Shown one piece after another: positions 1-12,045 of a DNA stretch of 60,000 bases. The position numbers and the translations under genes are program-made. The DNA comes from Polytrichum commune (lineage: Eukaryota; Streptophyta; Polytrichopsida; Polytrichales; Polytrichaceae): NCBI GenBank assembly GCA_950295325.1, contig OX485803.1, positions 9,116,001-9,176,000 on the forward strand, given 5' to 3'. The notes beneath the pieces are model-generated. The model had not been told where the DNA came from, searched no databases, and was given only the letters and a program-made list of their open reading frames with translations. The first letter of the stretch is position 1; each line of letters starts with the position of its first letter.

Positions 1-1604
1 ATACAACACAAAATAAGTTCACATGTAAATAGTGTACGCATTTACACTACGACACCGCTACTAAGCAATAGTTTTTATTTATATTGTAAAAATAACTAGA
101 GACACTATAGTGGACTAATATATCATTCAAGACTAACTCACTTGCAATGTTGATACCCACATATAAAGCTCATATGCAACCATATGCAGCTCATGTCTAT
201 CCGTTTTTTTAATAGATGGATGAGAGGAATGCTCGTATGCAACAATTTTACACATTGAGTATATTTAGTTTGAGATAATCATTGCATAATTGATATTTGT
301 TGGTCTATGCGAATCCCTTGCTAAGCAAAACTCATGCATTATCTTAAGGTTTCGCAAAATGTGTCCATATTCATGACTTGGGTGTTGTGACTCTAAAAAG
401 TAGTTACAAAAATAATAATGTTATTTGTTGAAGGGTGTGTTGGTAATCATACAACACACAAGGTTCTCTTTACACTAGAGAGGTTGAGAGCTTGAAGAAA
501 CGAACCTTCCCATTGGCATAACCTCTTATGTATGTTAGTTCAATCGAGTCCAGTTTATTAATAAGAGGTTTCAATTTAAATTATTTTATTGTATTTACAA
601 TATTGAGAAGGTGCCCTTGTGGAGTTTCCATGAGAGTATTTTTTAAAGCATTTGAGGGACTCTTGGTAAAGTTTAAGTGACATCATGGAGGTCACTTAGG
701 TATGTCGAGAGTTTTAACTCTTGTTTTGTGGGCCCGGAGTCAATTGAACTTTAAAATAATCCTTGGTTGGTCATGGTTTCTCTTTTAATTAATACCATTT
801 CCCCCATTGATATCTCACTTAAAAACTTGGTCATTTTACCTTTTGCTTAAACCATGGAGAGCTTGAGGTGGTTCTCTCGATAATTTGAGCTTTGAGTGAA
901 AGCTTGTCAAACCTAAGTATCAAACCCCCACAAACTCCAAGTGTGAGCTCTCAACTCAAGCTGTAAGGGAGATCTAAGTGTTGTAAATGGTTGAACACGG
1001 TACATAAGAACGGGCTCCCATTCACGTCGGTGTATTAAAATAAACCCCGGTGTTACTTTCATTTGTGTGTGTGTGTGTGAGAGAGAGATTGATTTCAGTT
1101 GAAAATGTCTCTTATGTTCTATATGAACGCCCTCATAACATAACTCAGTAAAGTTGTTGAGTTATCTTTCCTCATTTAGACAAGAACACCAATAATGTTG
1201 AGTTGTGTACATGAACGACATCCAACATGTGATTTTCTACACTAAGTTTGAATTCCAACAACATTGTGGAAGTTATCTAGGTAGCAATAGGTAAATATTC
1301 CTAGACCCACAACCTCATGGCTTATTTACACTACACCGTTTATGTTATTCAGTGTCACATACACTATGTACAAAGGGCCTAAACTAGGTGTCTAGAGGTA
1401 TAGTAGTGTCACATCCTCTACTTGTCAACATGACATTATTTGTCCAGATCGGTAATTTTTTGAAGTGCAAAAATATTTATATTATGACATTGAATGTAGC
1501 ACATTGGGGTGTTTGAGAGGATAGATTTGCTTTACGTGAAAAAATTACTGAGCGTGCAAATGACAAGTGCCATGTAGTTACACTAAAGATCAAGGAAATG
1601 TTGT
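1..1604. other. gene-free AT-rich intergenic DNA
   Basis: No reading frame with recognisable protein content is seen on either strand. There is a short TG/GA microsatellite near 1063-1087. The rest looks like decayed noncoding or repeat-derived DNA. Confidence 0.6.
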
Positions 1605-1785
1605 AGTGACCAATGACCACTTTCTAAATTCTCTCATTGGTTGAGAAACAGGTGGTGTTCCCACTTTGTTTTACACAAGGTCACCAAAAATAAGAGCGAC
1701 AATGTCAAACAATGGATATAAGAAAGTGACATGGAACTGATATGGAACCCTACATGTCTAGAGATGAATAATGTTTGGTAATCAT
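1605..1785 (+). repeat. dispersed repeat family R1, copy 1
   Basis: This block resembles 44655-44860 in the same orientation. Shared landmarks, in order, are GACCACTTTCTAAATT, CTCATTGGTTGAGA, TTTTACACAAGGTCA, AGAAAGTGACATG and a closing TTTGGTRRTCA. The copies are clearly diverged, so the family is old. No coding capacity is visible and neither terminal repeats nor a target-site duplication could be fixed. Confidence 0.6.
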
Positions 1786-4700
1786 CTCAATTAATGGCAA
1801 GAGAACCCAATATGACAATAGATTGTCATAGCAAAAAGGAAAGCGACCATGTTACAAAGAAAAAATTGTCATACATATTTCTAGCGATACCTATTTTTAA
1901 AAGACATGACATTTTCTTATTGTATCAATATATTAATATTCTTTATTTCAACACTTTGTCACGATCTAAGTCCGCTTTACATTATGTCATGTGACCAAAA
2001 CTTCTCAAATGTGACGTGGATGTCTCTCAATCATGATCTTTGGACCGCTGAGCATGATCACAAGAAAACCTATATTCTTATTTTACTTGCAGCCCTTGAT
2101 CGTGTGTGTGAAACAACATCCTTGCACATGTTTGAATTGTCTTCTCCAACACTATAACTATGAACATGTACATGTACATAACTACGAATATACGTAATTT
2201 GTGTAGCATACGTATACATAGTATGAAAAAGTTCATATTAGTACTCTCTTTCTTTCTTTTTTCTTTTTTTTTGGTTGTTGTTGGTAGAATCACAATGACT
2301 TGTTTTGAAAATTCATGTACAATACAAGATGATTGTCTCTCCATAACTTTGAGGCAATAAGGTGCATCGTCCCCCCTCCCAAATGAAGTGCCCAAAAAAT
2401 TGCACTCAATTTGACCAAGTGAAGGCACCTAAAAAAAATCCTTGATTGACCCCCCCCCCCCCTCCCTCTTTCTAATATCTTATATGAACACTTGCCAAGT
2501 TTTGATATTCCTAGCTGCAATGCATGTTAAGGATTGGTTTTGTCAAGTTAGCTCAAGGTTTTGTGGTTGCACCAAACTTAGCCAAGGATAACTTACTAGC
2601 CTCATCTTCAACACTCTCCTTGAGTGTATGTAGGAGGAGTTAAACTTGACTAGACTAGTTATATGCCCGAACTAAGGATGATAGGATTTTGAACAACCCA
2701 ATGCCAAAAAACTAAACTTAGCACTAGTTAAAATCAACGACAATGTGGTTGCATAAATACAAGCTAACAACAATTAAGCTAACACTTCTCCCTAGTTCTC
2801 CAGTCTCCCCTCATTGGTTTAAGTAATCCCTAGCTGGTGGTGCAACTTGGACTCAAAGGAAACATCTTTGAACAAGACACAAATGATAAAGTTATCCGTA
2901 AAGTCCCTCAAAGAGAGAGAAAGCCATGGGTGTGACATTTCTTTGAGAAAGCTATCTATGAATAGCTTGTTAGCTCGTTGTGTATCAGAGACTATCTTGA
3001 AAGTTGGGTGAAACTTTTGGGACCTTCTCTTTCGACCTTATCATGCTTTGAGAGATTTTTAAGATCTAAAATAGAGTTTGCGCATGGAAATTGTTGACCT
3101 GAATCCCAAATTAACTTATGCAAGGCTAGCTTGGCCCACCCATCCTAGTAGGACAAGCTGGAAGCCGATTTTTAATAGTCCAATACCACTCTTTGTTTTA
3201 ATAATCCAAGCATTTAATAGAACTTGAGTGGCTTTGTGTTGATTCTCAAAAACTAGAGTTTGGGACTGAACCCGTGGTTTTCATCTGCTGTCTGTACTTT
3301 ACAAATAACTCTAATGTCTCAAATCTTCGCTTTCATTCTCAAGTCCTTGATGCCTGAAGAAGTTGGTTATGGCACGGCTTGTGGGAAACCAAAGTGCACG
3401 AAAATCAGCTTACAAGGATGGGAAGCAGGTGAGGATAAAAGTTGCACCTTTTGACTCTCTTTCTTTACTGTAGGGTCTTGGTTGACATGAAGATGCGACA
3501 CAATCTCCCTCTGAATCTCTCGAATCTGTTAAGTTAGCTCATTGCAATCCCAATGCGATCCTCTCGTGTGCGCTCAACACCCCAAAACGTCCAAAGCATG
3601 ATCGATTCCTCAAGATAACTCCACACTAAAACTGTTCTAATCCAGTCTTGAAGTTTGAGGAGGGCAAACCTGGAAAGTATCTTACACTGTTTTCTTTCCT
3701 TCTTTTATCAGTGGGACCCCAGGCACAGCTCCAAGAATTTTTTACACCGAGGAACATATATCAAGGTACACTGAATATTCCTATTAGTCTGGGTGGGAAA
3801 TTGGCGTGGGAATAACTAGCATGGGCCACACTGGATTTTTTTATTCAAGGTGGAAAGTGTGGGTCCAAGACCCCAAGTCTTCCTCTAAGTCCTCGTGGAG
3901 ACTTCCGACCAACACGTTGAATATTAGCTATAGGACAAAAGTAGCAGAGAATTAAACAAGCACCCACATTGATTTTTTGAGAAAAACAGTTAATGCATCC
4001 CACGCTAATTTTCTGCTAGAATCTTAGCGTGGGTTGGAAACCAATGTGGCTCTAGAAAATTTATGTGGTCCACAATCAATAAGATTATTTGCAGTAGCTA
4101 ACGTGACGTGTTACAGACAGTTGAAGCACTTAAAATTTTCTTTTGTAGGTTTTTGTTTTACAATAGGAGCTTGCTAGTGCTTTGGCACTTGACAACGCCT
4201 TCTTTGTTGTGGCTAAAAGAGCCGTTGAATCTTATGAGGAGAGAGCACATGAAGTGTGTTGTCCATGAAGCAAATATTGTGTCTTTGCATCAAACAAAAA
4301 AATTCATGAGGAGGTTAATACAATTGAGTTCAAGAAGTTATGTCATTGTGTGATTAAGATATGATCAATCAAAAGTAGTCAATAAATAATCCCCCAAAGT
4401 AGATGATGTTGAGGGTCAAACTTGTGTCCCTTCCATCTAATGAAGTGCATTTTGTATCCTTAGAATAATATTAAGTTAACCATTATGTTCTACGAGGGGG
4501 GGGGGGTTTGGGAGTAGTATTCTCTTACTATTCCTAAGACGGTAGACAACCACTAAACGGAACCCAACCTCAAATTCTTCAACATGAATATGGTGGGAGG
4601 AAGGATCATGAGGACATTATTTGTGGACAATTCCCAATAAGTACCATGGAACATAATGAGAATATTGCTAAGTAATCTTACGGCCATACTTAGACGCCCA

Positions 4701-6376
4701 TCTCTTTGAATTGGGCCCCCCACAACTACTACCAAGGGAAAGGAGGTCTAGTAAAAATATAGCCCTGATAGGTTTGTGGTTTATTCATCTTAAGTGGGTC
4801 ACTTTAGATTAATGTGGGGCTTCTAATGCTAATTTTAGAGTCAAATTATCCAAAAAATGAAACCTACATGTTATAATTGAGTTTCTTATGTTTTCACCTT
4901 GGGTAATAGTGATAGAGGCCCAACTCAAAGACGTGGGCGTCTAACCCTGGCCTAATCTTATAACCACACATCACTCAAATACATACATAGATCTCCAATG
5001 AAGATAACAAGTAACCAAACTTTGACCACCTTACATCATGTGTAAACAAAGAAAACAAAACACTACACAGATGAGGCCGTGCCCATTGGATGGATTGAAT
5101 TGATATTTAAGTACATTTGGACAAACCACTTGTTCAGAGTAATAAGGGGTGTGCATTTATGGGGACAAAAACATCACACAGCAATAGCAAAACCAACAAT
5201 ACAACCATCATATTTGTGTAGTTTTGCAATCTAGTGCACATCATATTGGCAGTTGCTTAAATCCTAGTTCTTGATGATTGGTTGAAAGTTGTTGTGTTGT
5301 AGTATGCTGACCTCTCCTCATCTATAGCTCCCCCCCACCCAATGCCTTATTCTAGGAGTGGGAGTTAACTTAGGTTCTAGATAGCTATATCTAGGTTTAC
5401 ATGAAAATATAGTTATCTAGAGTTAACAAAGTTTCATCCACATTATTTATTGGCTCTGTCTGTAGTACAGAGACTATACATCGACTTCTATGTTTCAAGA
5501 GCAACTTTCCTAACCACTTTGCGTTCACACTTGGACATTACTTGTTCCTACTATTTTTAGTCTAGTTTATTTAATGTGGATGGTGAAAGCTTGCATACCT
5601 TGGACAACTAACCAACTAATTCAACTATTAGTTAGCTAGTTGCCTTTCGTAACTATAGTTGTTCGTGATTTGACATGCCAAAAAATGTAGTTAACTATAG
5701 TTATATACATCTAGTTGACTATAGTTGTTCCCTAAAATGTATTGAAATTTTTTTATTGACTACATTGGTTATAGGTATAGTAAATAGCCATGAACTGGCA
5801 TGAGCAAAGTATACAACTACAATTATAGTCTTTCATAAGAAAGGATAGAGCCTCACGGTTCTACCGTTTTCTTGATTACATATTTTCCACATCCACCCAC
5901 TATGTTCATCTTCAAGTACCATTATCCAAGACCAAAAGTGATCACATAGTCTATGCCTTTAAATGGGACATCAAAAAAGAAAAAAAAAAGAAAAAAAAAA
6001 GAAAAAAGGGTTGGTTCAACACTTACATAACGAAAGTTATCACCGAAGTCAAGTCAAGTCCCTCAGGCTGGAATGTGATTGTGTTGGTGTTGGTGTTGTT
6101 GTTGTTGTTCTTCCTCGTCCTCTTCCTGTTGCTTGACCCAGCCTCGGCTGTCTTGGACCCTCCGTCTTGGGGTCAGCCCAAACGATTCCCTAATATCGCC
6201 ATTCCTGAAGGTTCCCATGGACACATCTTCCACACAGCTAAGGAAGTAGAACCAACATCCAGGCTCCTCGCTCACCTCCTCAATTGGGCCATCCATCCTC
6301 CTCAACCAAAACATCGAGGTTTTGGTTGTGTGTGTGTAGTGGTGGTGGAGGAGGAGGTGGGAGAAATCGGGGCGTC
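1786..6376. other. gene-free region with homopolymer tracts
   Basis: No convincing gene is seen. It includes a run of 13 C at 2450-2462 and 11 G at 4496-4506. A diverged block at about 5110-5215 resembles 33355-33465 (shared GTGTGCAYTTATGGGGACAA-like core). A/G-rich simple sequence lies at 5973-6008. The last few hundred bases would hold the promoter and 5' leader of the aquaporin gene; no clear TATA box could be chosen. Confidence 0.5.
5110..5215 (+). repeat. dispersed repeat family R2, copy 1
   Basis: Similar in order and spacing to 33355-33465. Both show a GGACAA..CACTTGT segment, then an AAGGGRTGTGCA segment, then TGGGGACAAAAA, then an A/C-rich stretch. No reading frame is conserved between the copies, so this is an old noncoding repeat. 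Confidence 0.45.
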
Positions 6377-8840
6377 ATGGGGTTGAAAGAGAAGGCTGTG
6401 GCGGATGCGTCCATAACGTTCCTATGGGTGTTTTGCATGGCGTCGCTGGGGGCCGTGTCGACCGCGTTGGCTCCTCATTTGGGTATGGATGGGCCAGGGA
6501 ATGGCAGGCTTTACATTGTCTTTGGCTTGGTGTCGTTTCTCATCTTCCTGTTCTCCGCCCTAGGGCAGGCGCTCGGGGGCGCCAGCTGGAACCCTACTGC
6601 ATTGGTGGCCTTTGCGTATGCGGGGGTTAGCAAAGACAACCTCTTCTCACTCGGTGTCCGCTTGCCGGCCCAGGTTAGTCCCACACCACAGAGTCATCAT
6701 TTTTATGTGATGATGCGATGATGCAAATTTCCTTGATTCTTCTGCTCAGTTTGGGAACAATTCGCCAGGGGAAGTCGTTGTTTCCCTCTATGGTGTGCCT
6801 GCCTCATTTGAGAACTATGGAACGAGGTGGGGATTGCGGAATTGCTGAACTACCTACCAGAGGAAGGATTTTGTGTTTTGATCCACCTTGTATCACCATA
6901 GACTAATCGGAAGCCTTTTTACTTGGTAACATATGGTTGAGAGCGGTCTGAAAACCTTCTCCAAGTATCAAACTTTAGTCTGGGTAATAGGTTGTAATGT
7001 CCGCTTGCCGCCCCAGTTGAGTCCCACATAGTCATCACTGTGGTGTGATGATGGGCTTTCCTTGTTTTTGCTGCTCAGTTTGGGAAGAATTCACATGGGA
7101 TATCTCTGTATCCGCCATGGTGTTCCTGCTTTATATGAGAACTATGGAATGAGGTGGGGATTGCGGAATTGCTGAATTATCTACCTCAGGAATGATTTGT
7201 GTTTTAGTCCCCCTTATATCACCATAGACTAATCTGAACCCTACCTATTTGGTAACATCTGGTTGAGAGCCTTCTGATAACCTTCTGGTATCAAAATTCT
7301 AGTCTGGGTTATAGGTTAGCTGAAATTCGTTGTAATCTTCGTATTTGCTTACCTGGGGGTTAGCAAAGACAATCTTTTCTCACTCGGTGTCCGATTGTCC
7401 GCTTGCCGGCTCAGATGAGTCCCGCAGAGTCATTATTGTGATGTGATAATGAGCTTGCCTTGTTTTTACTGGCTGCTACTTTCTCAGTTCGGGAAGAATT
7501 TGCCATGGGATACCGTTATTCCTCTCTATGACGTCCCTGCCTCATTTGAGAACCATGCAACGAGGTGGGGATTGCAGAATTGCTGAATTATTTACCCCAG
7601 GAAGGATTTTTTGTTTCAGTCTCCCCTTACATCACAACAGACTAATTGGAACCCTCTCTACTTGATAACATCTGGTTGAGAGCAATCTGATAACCTCTTC
7701 TAAGTATTCGAATTAGTTCCTTGAGGTATTTGTCACTCTTGAGAGGGCTGCTTCTGTTGAGAGGGCTGCTTCTGGTACTTAGGAAGCTGGTTCTAGATGG
7801 GAGCTGATTGCTGTGGATCCACTCATTGCAGATGGTAGGGGCAGTTGGGGGAGCTTTGGCAATTTTGGAAGTCATGCCAAAGAAGTATAAGCATATGCTG
7901 GGCGGCCCAAAGTTGAAGGTGCCTTTGGAAACGGGGGTGGTTGCTGAGGCAGTTTTGACATTTGCCATCACCCTCATTGTTCTGTGGGCAATTTTAAGAG
8001 GACCACGTAACCCTGTTGTGAAAACATTTATCATTATTGGAGCCACCATTGCACTTGTCATGGCTGGGGGTGCTTACACTGGCCCTGCAATGAATCCAGC
8101 TAATGTAAGTGTTATCTTGATGCTTTTGTCTGTCATTCCTTTGAATAAAACATTGGTAGTTCAATATTGCGGGACACATGTATTCCTCTGCTCCTCTGAG
8201 TAATCAAGTATAAAGCCCGGTCTCATTCATGAGATAATTGTGAGCTAGGTGACATACATGTTGAGTGAGCTGGGAACTACCTGTATTAGTAATGAATTGC
8301 TTTGCATCTAGACCAACTAAAGCAGCATGGTGTTTTCCGAGTTTAATGCCAATTTCTGAATGGAACATTTTAGTGTAACATCTTGAGAATCATAAATTTC
8401 CACTTCAGATTTGTAGAGGATCTGTCTTGGCCAGATACAAAACCATTTTTTGTTTTCCTTTGTCATGAACCCAAGACTTGCGGTAGGGTGAATTTGCTCA
8501 GTGTAATCTTGGCTGTCATCTGTACATAGCTGCATATCTTCTTTTGTCTTGACATGGGTGTGGTGCTTGTCAGGCTTTTGGGTGGGCATTTGTCTCCAAT
8601 AAGCACACTTCATGGGAGCACTTTGCAGTGTACTGGGTAGGGCCCATGATTGGCACAATAGCTTCTGTCTGGGCTTTCAACCTATTATTTGGGGCACACC
8701 AAGCTCCAAAGCCAAGCAAAGGAGGAGCAAAGCCCGCAAAAAGTCTCAAGAAGGGTACAGGTGAAGGAGAGAAGATCAAGAAAGTAAAGTCAGAGGTTGA
8801 TTCTTCAGATGATGTGGCAGGAAAAGAGAAGGCATCTTAG
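6377..8840 (+). CDS. SIP1: SIP1-type small basic intrinsic protein (aquaporin)
   Basis: Exons 6377-6673, 7832-8104 and 8574-8840 are joined in phase 0 by GT-AG introns and give a 278-residue protein. The start MGLKEK is the first ATG of this frame after the leader. It is a six-helix MIP channel: the first pore loop carries NPT (residues 72-74, in GGASWNPTALVAF) and the second carries NPA (187-189, in YTGPAMNPAN). An NPT first box, the segment EVMPKKYKHMLGGPKLKV and RGPRNP are hallmarks of the plant SIP1 subfamily, whose known members sit in the ER membrane and conduct water. The C-terminal tail after residue 230 is long and lysine-rich (KKGTGEGEKIKK), longer than the short KKA-like tail of typical SIP1 proteins of about 240 residues. 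Intron 2 interrupts the channel exactly after NPAN. Intron 1 contains a triplicated block that includes the end of exon 1. Family assignment is secure; location and substrate are inferred from family. Confidence 0.95.
6656..7706 (+). repeat. triplicated intron block containing the end of exon 1
   Basis: Three consecutive diverged copies start near 6656, 6999 and 7396 (about 340, 400 and 310 bp). Each opens with the exon-1 end TGTCCGCTTGCCG and continues through GAGTCATCA/GAGTCATTA, a TTTGGGAA motif, GAGGTGGGGATTGC, ACATCTGGTTGAGAGC-like and a final AAGTATC. The third copy is preceded at about 7341-7395 by a longer duplicate of exon 1 (GGGGGTTAGCAAAGACAA). Only the first copy keeps the splice donor (CAG/GTTAGT); at the equivalent place the others read CAGTTGAGT and CAGATGAGT. 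Confidence 0.85.
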
Positions 8841-9477
8841 GTGCTCAGACTTCATCATATTGATGTCTTCAATATGCTTCAGTTCATTCTTTTCTGCCTT
8901 CCACAATACATATGTTCCTCACTGTACACAGTACTTGTTAGAATACCATGCCTAGGTCACCAAAAGAGCGCAAATCTCACAAATTAGATTTAGATCATTT
9001 AAGATACAGCTGATTGAGTCCTCAATCCAAAAAATTGTATTAGAGCACAAAATTTGGTCATCTGACAGCACTTCAGTTGCAGTCGAGGTTGCTATGTGTG
9101 TAGAGTGCAGGCTGGGTCTGCTGAATGAATGACAAATATTCTTAGATAATCTCTGAAGATGTTTGTAATATTTTGGCTCAGATGTTTTGAGAAGTTTTTA
9201 ACCTTGACATTGGCGAACCTGGTGTTCAGGCTGTTTTGTAGAGGGATAGAATAGTGAGCCTTGTGTTTTAAGTGCTGTGTATGAAAAAGAGTATGTGAAT
9301 CAACACCATGGCTTGAATCCCCTCAATAATTACAGAGGCATTTTATCAAACGATTTGCAATTGTCACATAGGATTTCAATGATGTGCTATGAAATTTTAA
9401 CACATTGTTCTGATTGGGAATGACGTGAAATTGATTTTTAAAGGTCCAGGAGGCCAAAAGATAAATTTTTTACCAGA
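8841..9477. other. 3' region of SIP1 and spacer
   Basis: This stretch would contain the 3' UTR of the aquaporin gene. No canonical AATAAA was fixed and no other gene is seen. A short run at 9420-9480 leads into the tRNA-like sequence on the minus strand. Confidence 0.4.
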
Positions 9478-9548
9478 GGAGGCAAGTGGGATTGAACCAC
9501 TGACCTATTGAACTGCAACCAATTTCTCTACCGCGAAGACCTCACCGA
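9478..9548 (-). pseudogene. tRNA-Cys(GCA)-like sequence, pseudogene or SINE head
   Basis: Read on the minus strand it folds like a tRNA. The D arm is TCTT/GAGA around GCGGTA. The anticodon stem ATTGG/TCAAT encloses the 7-nt loop TTGCAGT, with GCA at the anticodon position. The T stem AGTGG/CCACT encloses TTCAATC. The 3' acceptor strand TGCCTCC has no matching 5' strand, so the acceptor stem is broken. The order GGTAGAG, TGCAG, AGGTCA, GGTTCAATCCC parallels plant nuclear tRNA-Cys. This is a tRNA-derived relic rather than a working gene, and both pol III boxes remain recognisable. Confidence 0.65.
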
Positions 9549-10039
9549 GGTTTAAAATGAATGAGGTAACAAAACAACCCACAAGGGGTCCATGTAGTCA
9601 TAAGCATCCAACATACTAAGACTATGGGCATCAAAATCGATATCAAAATTAAATCGTGACGCGCCAAGATCGGTTGCCCTACGGTAGACTCCAAGGAGTA
9701 TGCCAGTGGTAGGCCTACCGGTAGAATGGAAGTAGCGGATACAATCCTCTTTGATAAGCGTTTGCGATGGGTTTGAAGTTGAGGCTTCTTTAGGAGGGCA
9801 ACAAAGATCTTGACGCCTGGTGAGGTCGATTTCCCGCATGCGATCATTGATCTCTCTTACATGATGGTGTCTGCGACGGCTGACTCTGAAAGGCCCAGGC
9901 ATCGTTGGGCGAACATGTGTAAGTACATTGTTGTGGGCGGCAGTAGCTTGGTAGTGGTCGAAGGGGGACCGATGGGGGAGGCCTTGGTGGGTAAGTGTGA
10001 TTCAATCCAAGATTGGGTATGCACGAATTGTCGGTGGGG

Positions 10040-10985
10040 GAGGTGCAATGACATGTTGGGGCAACAAGGTAACATTGTGACAACCTAGTTGAAGTGGACC
10101 TCGCTTTGTGAGTGAAGGCACGCGTTGGTGAAGGGGCATTGTGTTGGGGTAGTGAGGCAACATTGTGTCAGCCAGGTTGAGGTGAACCTTGCTCCGTCAG
10201 TGAGTGCACATGAATTGGTGAAGGGGCGTTGTATTGGGGCAGCGAGACGACATTGTGTCGGCTAGGTTGAGATGAATCTCGCTCCGTGAGTGAGTGCACG
10301 CAAATTGGTGAAGGGGCGCCATGTTGGGGCAGCGAGGCGGGCACTGTGTTGGCCAAATTGAGGTGAACCTCGCTCTGTGAGTGAGTGCATGCGTTTTGGT
10401 GAAGGGGCGCCGTGTTGGGGCAGCGAGGCAACACTGTGTCGGCCAGGTTGAGGTGAACCTCGCTTTGTGAGTGAGTGCGTGCAAATTGGTGAAGGGGCGC
10501 CGTGTTGGGGTAGCGAAGCAACACTGTGTCGGCCTAGTTGAAGTGAACCTTGCCCTGTGAGTGAGTGCATGCAAATTGGTGAAGGGCCGCTGTGTTGAGG
10601 TAGCGAGGCGGCACTGTTTCGTCCAAGTTGAAGTGAACCTCGCTCCGTGAGTGAGTGCATGCGAATTGGTGAAGGGAGACCGTGTTGGGGTAGCGAAGCA
10701 ACATTGTGTCAACCTGGTTGAAGTGAACCTTGCCCCGTGAGTGAGTGCATGCGAATTGGTGAATGGTCGCCGTGTTGGGGCAGCGAGACGACACTGTGTT
10801 GTCCAAGTTGAAGTGAACCTCGCACCGTGAGTGAGTGCATGGGAATTGGTGAAGGGGGGCCGTGTTGGGGTAGCGAGGCAACACTGTGTCGGCCTGGTTG
10901 AAGTGAACCTTGCCCCGTGAGTGAGTGCACGCGAATTGGTGAAGGGGCGTTGTGTTGAGACGGCGATGTGACATTGGGGTTGTCC
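10040..10985. repeat. 90-bp minisatellite, about ten units
   Basis: The block ATTGGTGAAGGGG (with variants) recurs with its last base at 10220, 10310, 10401, 10491, 10581, 10671, 10761, 10851 and 10941, a strict 90-91 bp period. An earlier unit lies near 10130 and a decayed one before it. Each unit also contains GTGTTGGGG, ACTGTGTCGGCC-like, GTGAACCTCGC and GTGAGTGAGTGC. The later units alternate two types (CCTTGCCC versus CCTCGCWCC, and GGCC versus GTCCAAG), giving a 180-bp higher-order repeat. Because 90 is a multiple of three, long open frames appear in all three minus-strand frames. I read these as a by-product, not as genes. Confidence 0.95.
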
Positions 10986-11148
10986 TGGAAAGAAAGTGGA
11001 GCTCGATCAGTAGTGGGGTATGCACGTTTTGGCAGCGGTGGGGGTGGAGCATTGCTTTGGGACGGCGATGTGACTCTGTGATGGACTCGTCCGCGTCGCG
11101 CTCGAGGGCCAAAGTGACACTTCACTTTGGGGCGGCTCATAGGTAATT

Positions 11149-11164
11149 GCTCTACCACTGAGCT
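11149..11164 (-). other. tRNA D-arm / pol III A-box-like sequence
   Basis: The minus strand reads AGCTCAGTGGTAGAGC, identical to the D arm and A box of many nuclear tRNAs. The sequence after it does not form an anticodon or T arm, so only this half is tRNA-like. It stands at the far end of the minisatellite from the tRNA-Cys-like relic, in the same orientation. Confidence 0.6.
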
Positions 11165-11784
11165 TGGAAATCCCCACTGGAGTTAAAACGTGAAAAAGAA
11201 GATACAGGGCATGAAGCCTGGGTGTCAACAAACCCACTGTGTTGACTAGAAATGAATCCAACAAGAAGACCACAACTAGGATGTGTGATGTGGAAACTGA
11301 TAATAGCGCAGACATTGAGCAGATGACTTGTGTTGGAGCTGCTGGGCGTGAAGGAGCTCTGGCACTATTACTACCGAGGAACTTGCCCTACAAGCGGTGA
11401 AGTGCATAATCGCACGAGCTTGTGTTTTGGAAACCTATGACGAGCATAACGAGCACATTTTCTGGCAATTTAACCTTAAGCCCCCACTCTCCCATTGGGA
11501 CACCTTCTTCCAAAGTACTGGCAAAGAAAGGAGGAGACCCTTTGTGGTAGCCAAGGACGCCAGATGTTGGAGTAAAATAGTTTACATTGCCATTGCATGA
11601 TTTTTATGGGGAGGATCATCAGAATAAAGATACTCCAATTTCATGTCCTACACCTAAGCCAGTCAATGAGCCCCATGTTGGGCTAATAAAAAAGTACACG
11701 TCTTTGCCTCCTCTAACGAATTTGTTCAATACATACTGGATTCTAAGAACAATGAGCTGTATTGTGGTGGAAATATACGGGTAT
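11165..11784. other. intergenic spacer without a supported gene
   Basis: Short open frames are present (for example 11397-11600) but carry no recognisable motif, and nothing here matches a known gene or repeat in the window. Confidence 0.4.
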
Positions 11785-12045
11785 GCTACACTAAACATTG
11801 TATTTAAGTGTCACCAATTCTATTTGTCTTGCTCAAATGTAAACCACGTGTATAGTGTTACTGACACTAAACGAAAACCTAAAATTATTTGTCACTGCTT
11901 GTTAAAGAATTTGGGCATTAGAAATTGACAATTTGCAATAATTGTCACTTACTAAGTGATTTTTCATCCAAATTTCAATTATCTATGATATGATTCATTA
12001 CAAAATTGTTAGGATGCAGAATGTACCAAACGTTGTTTCAATATT
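11785..12045 (+). mobile_element. foldback MITE-like family M1, copy A (3' truncated)
   Basis: Begins GCTACACTAAACATTG, then TTTAAGTGTCACCAATTC, and follows the same order as copies B (12906-13293, inverted), C (16359-16730) and D (44230-44453, inverted): TTGTCTTGCTCAA, TTATTTGTCA, AATTGTCACTTACTAAGTGA, TTTTCATCCAAATTTCAAT, TTGTTAGGATG. Homology to B is lost near 12045, so the far end is missing. No coding capacity. Confidence 0.75.

Noticed and set aside
6075-6386. 103-codon plus-strand frame before the aquaporin
   Set aside because: Low-complexity, in the leader region, overlaps the SIP1 start in another frame and has no domain.
10168-11112. Overlapping minus-strand open frames of 118-192 codons
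   Set aside because: They are three frames of the same 90-bp repeat; no known motif and no sign that one frame is preferred.
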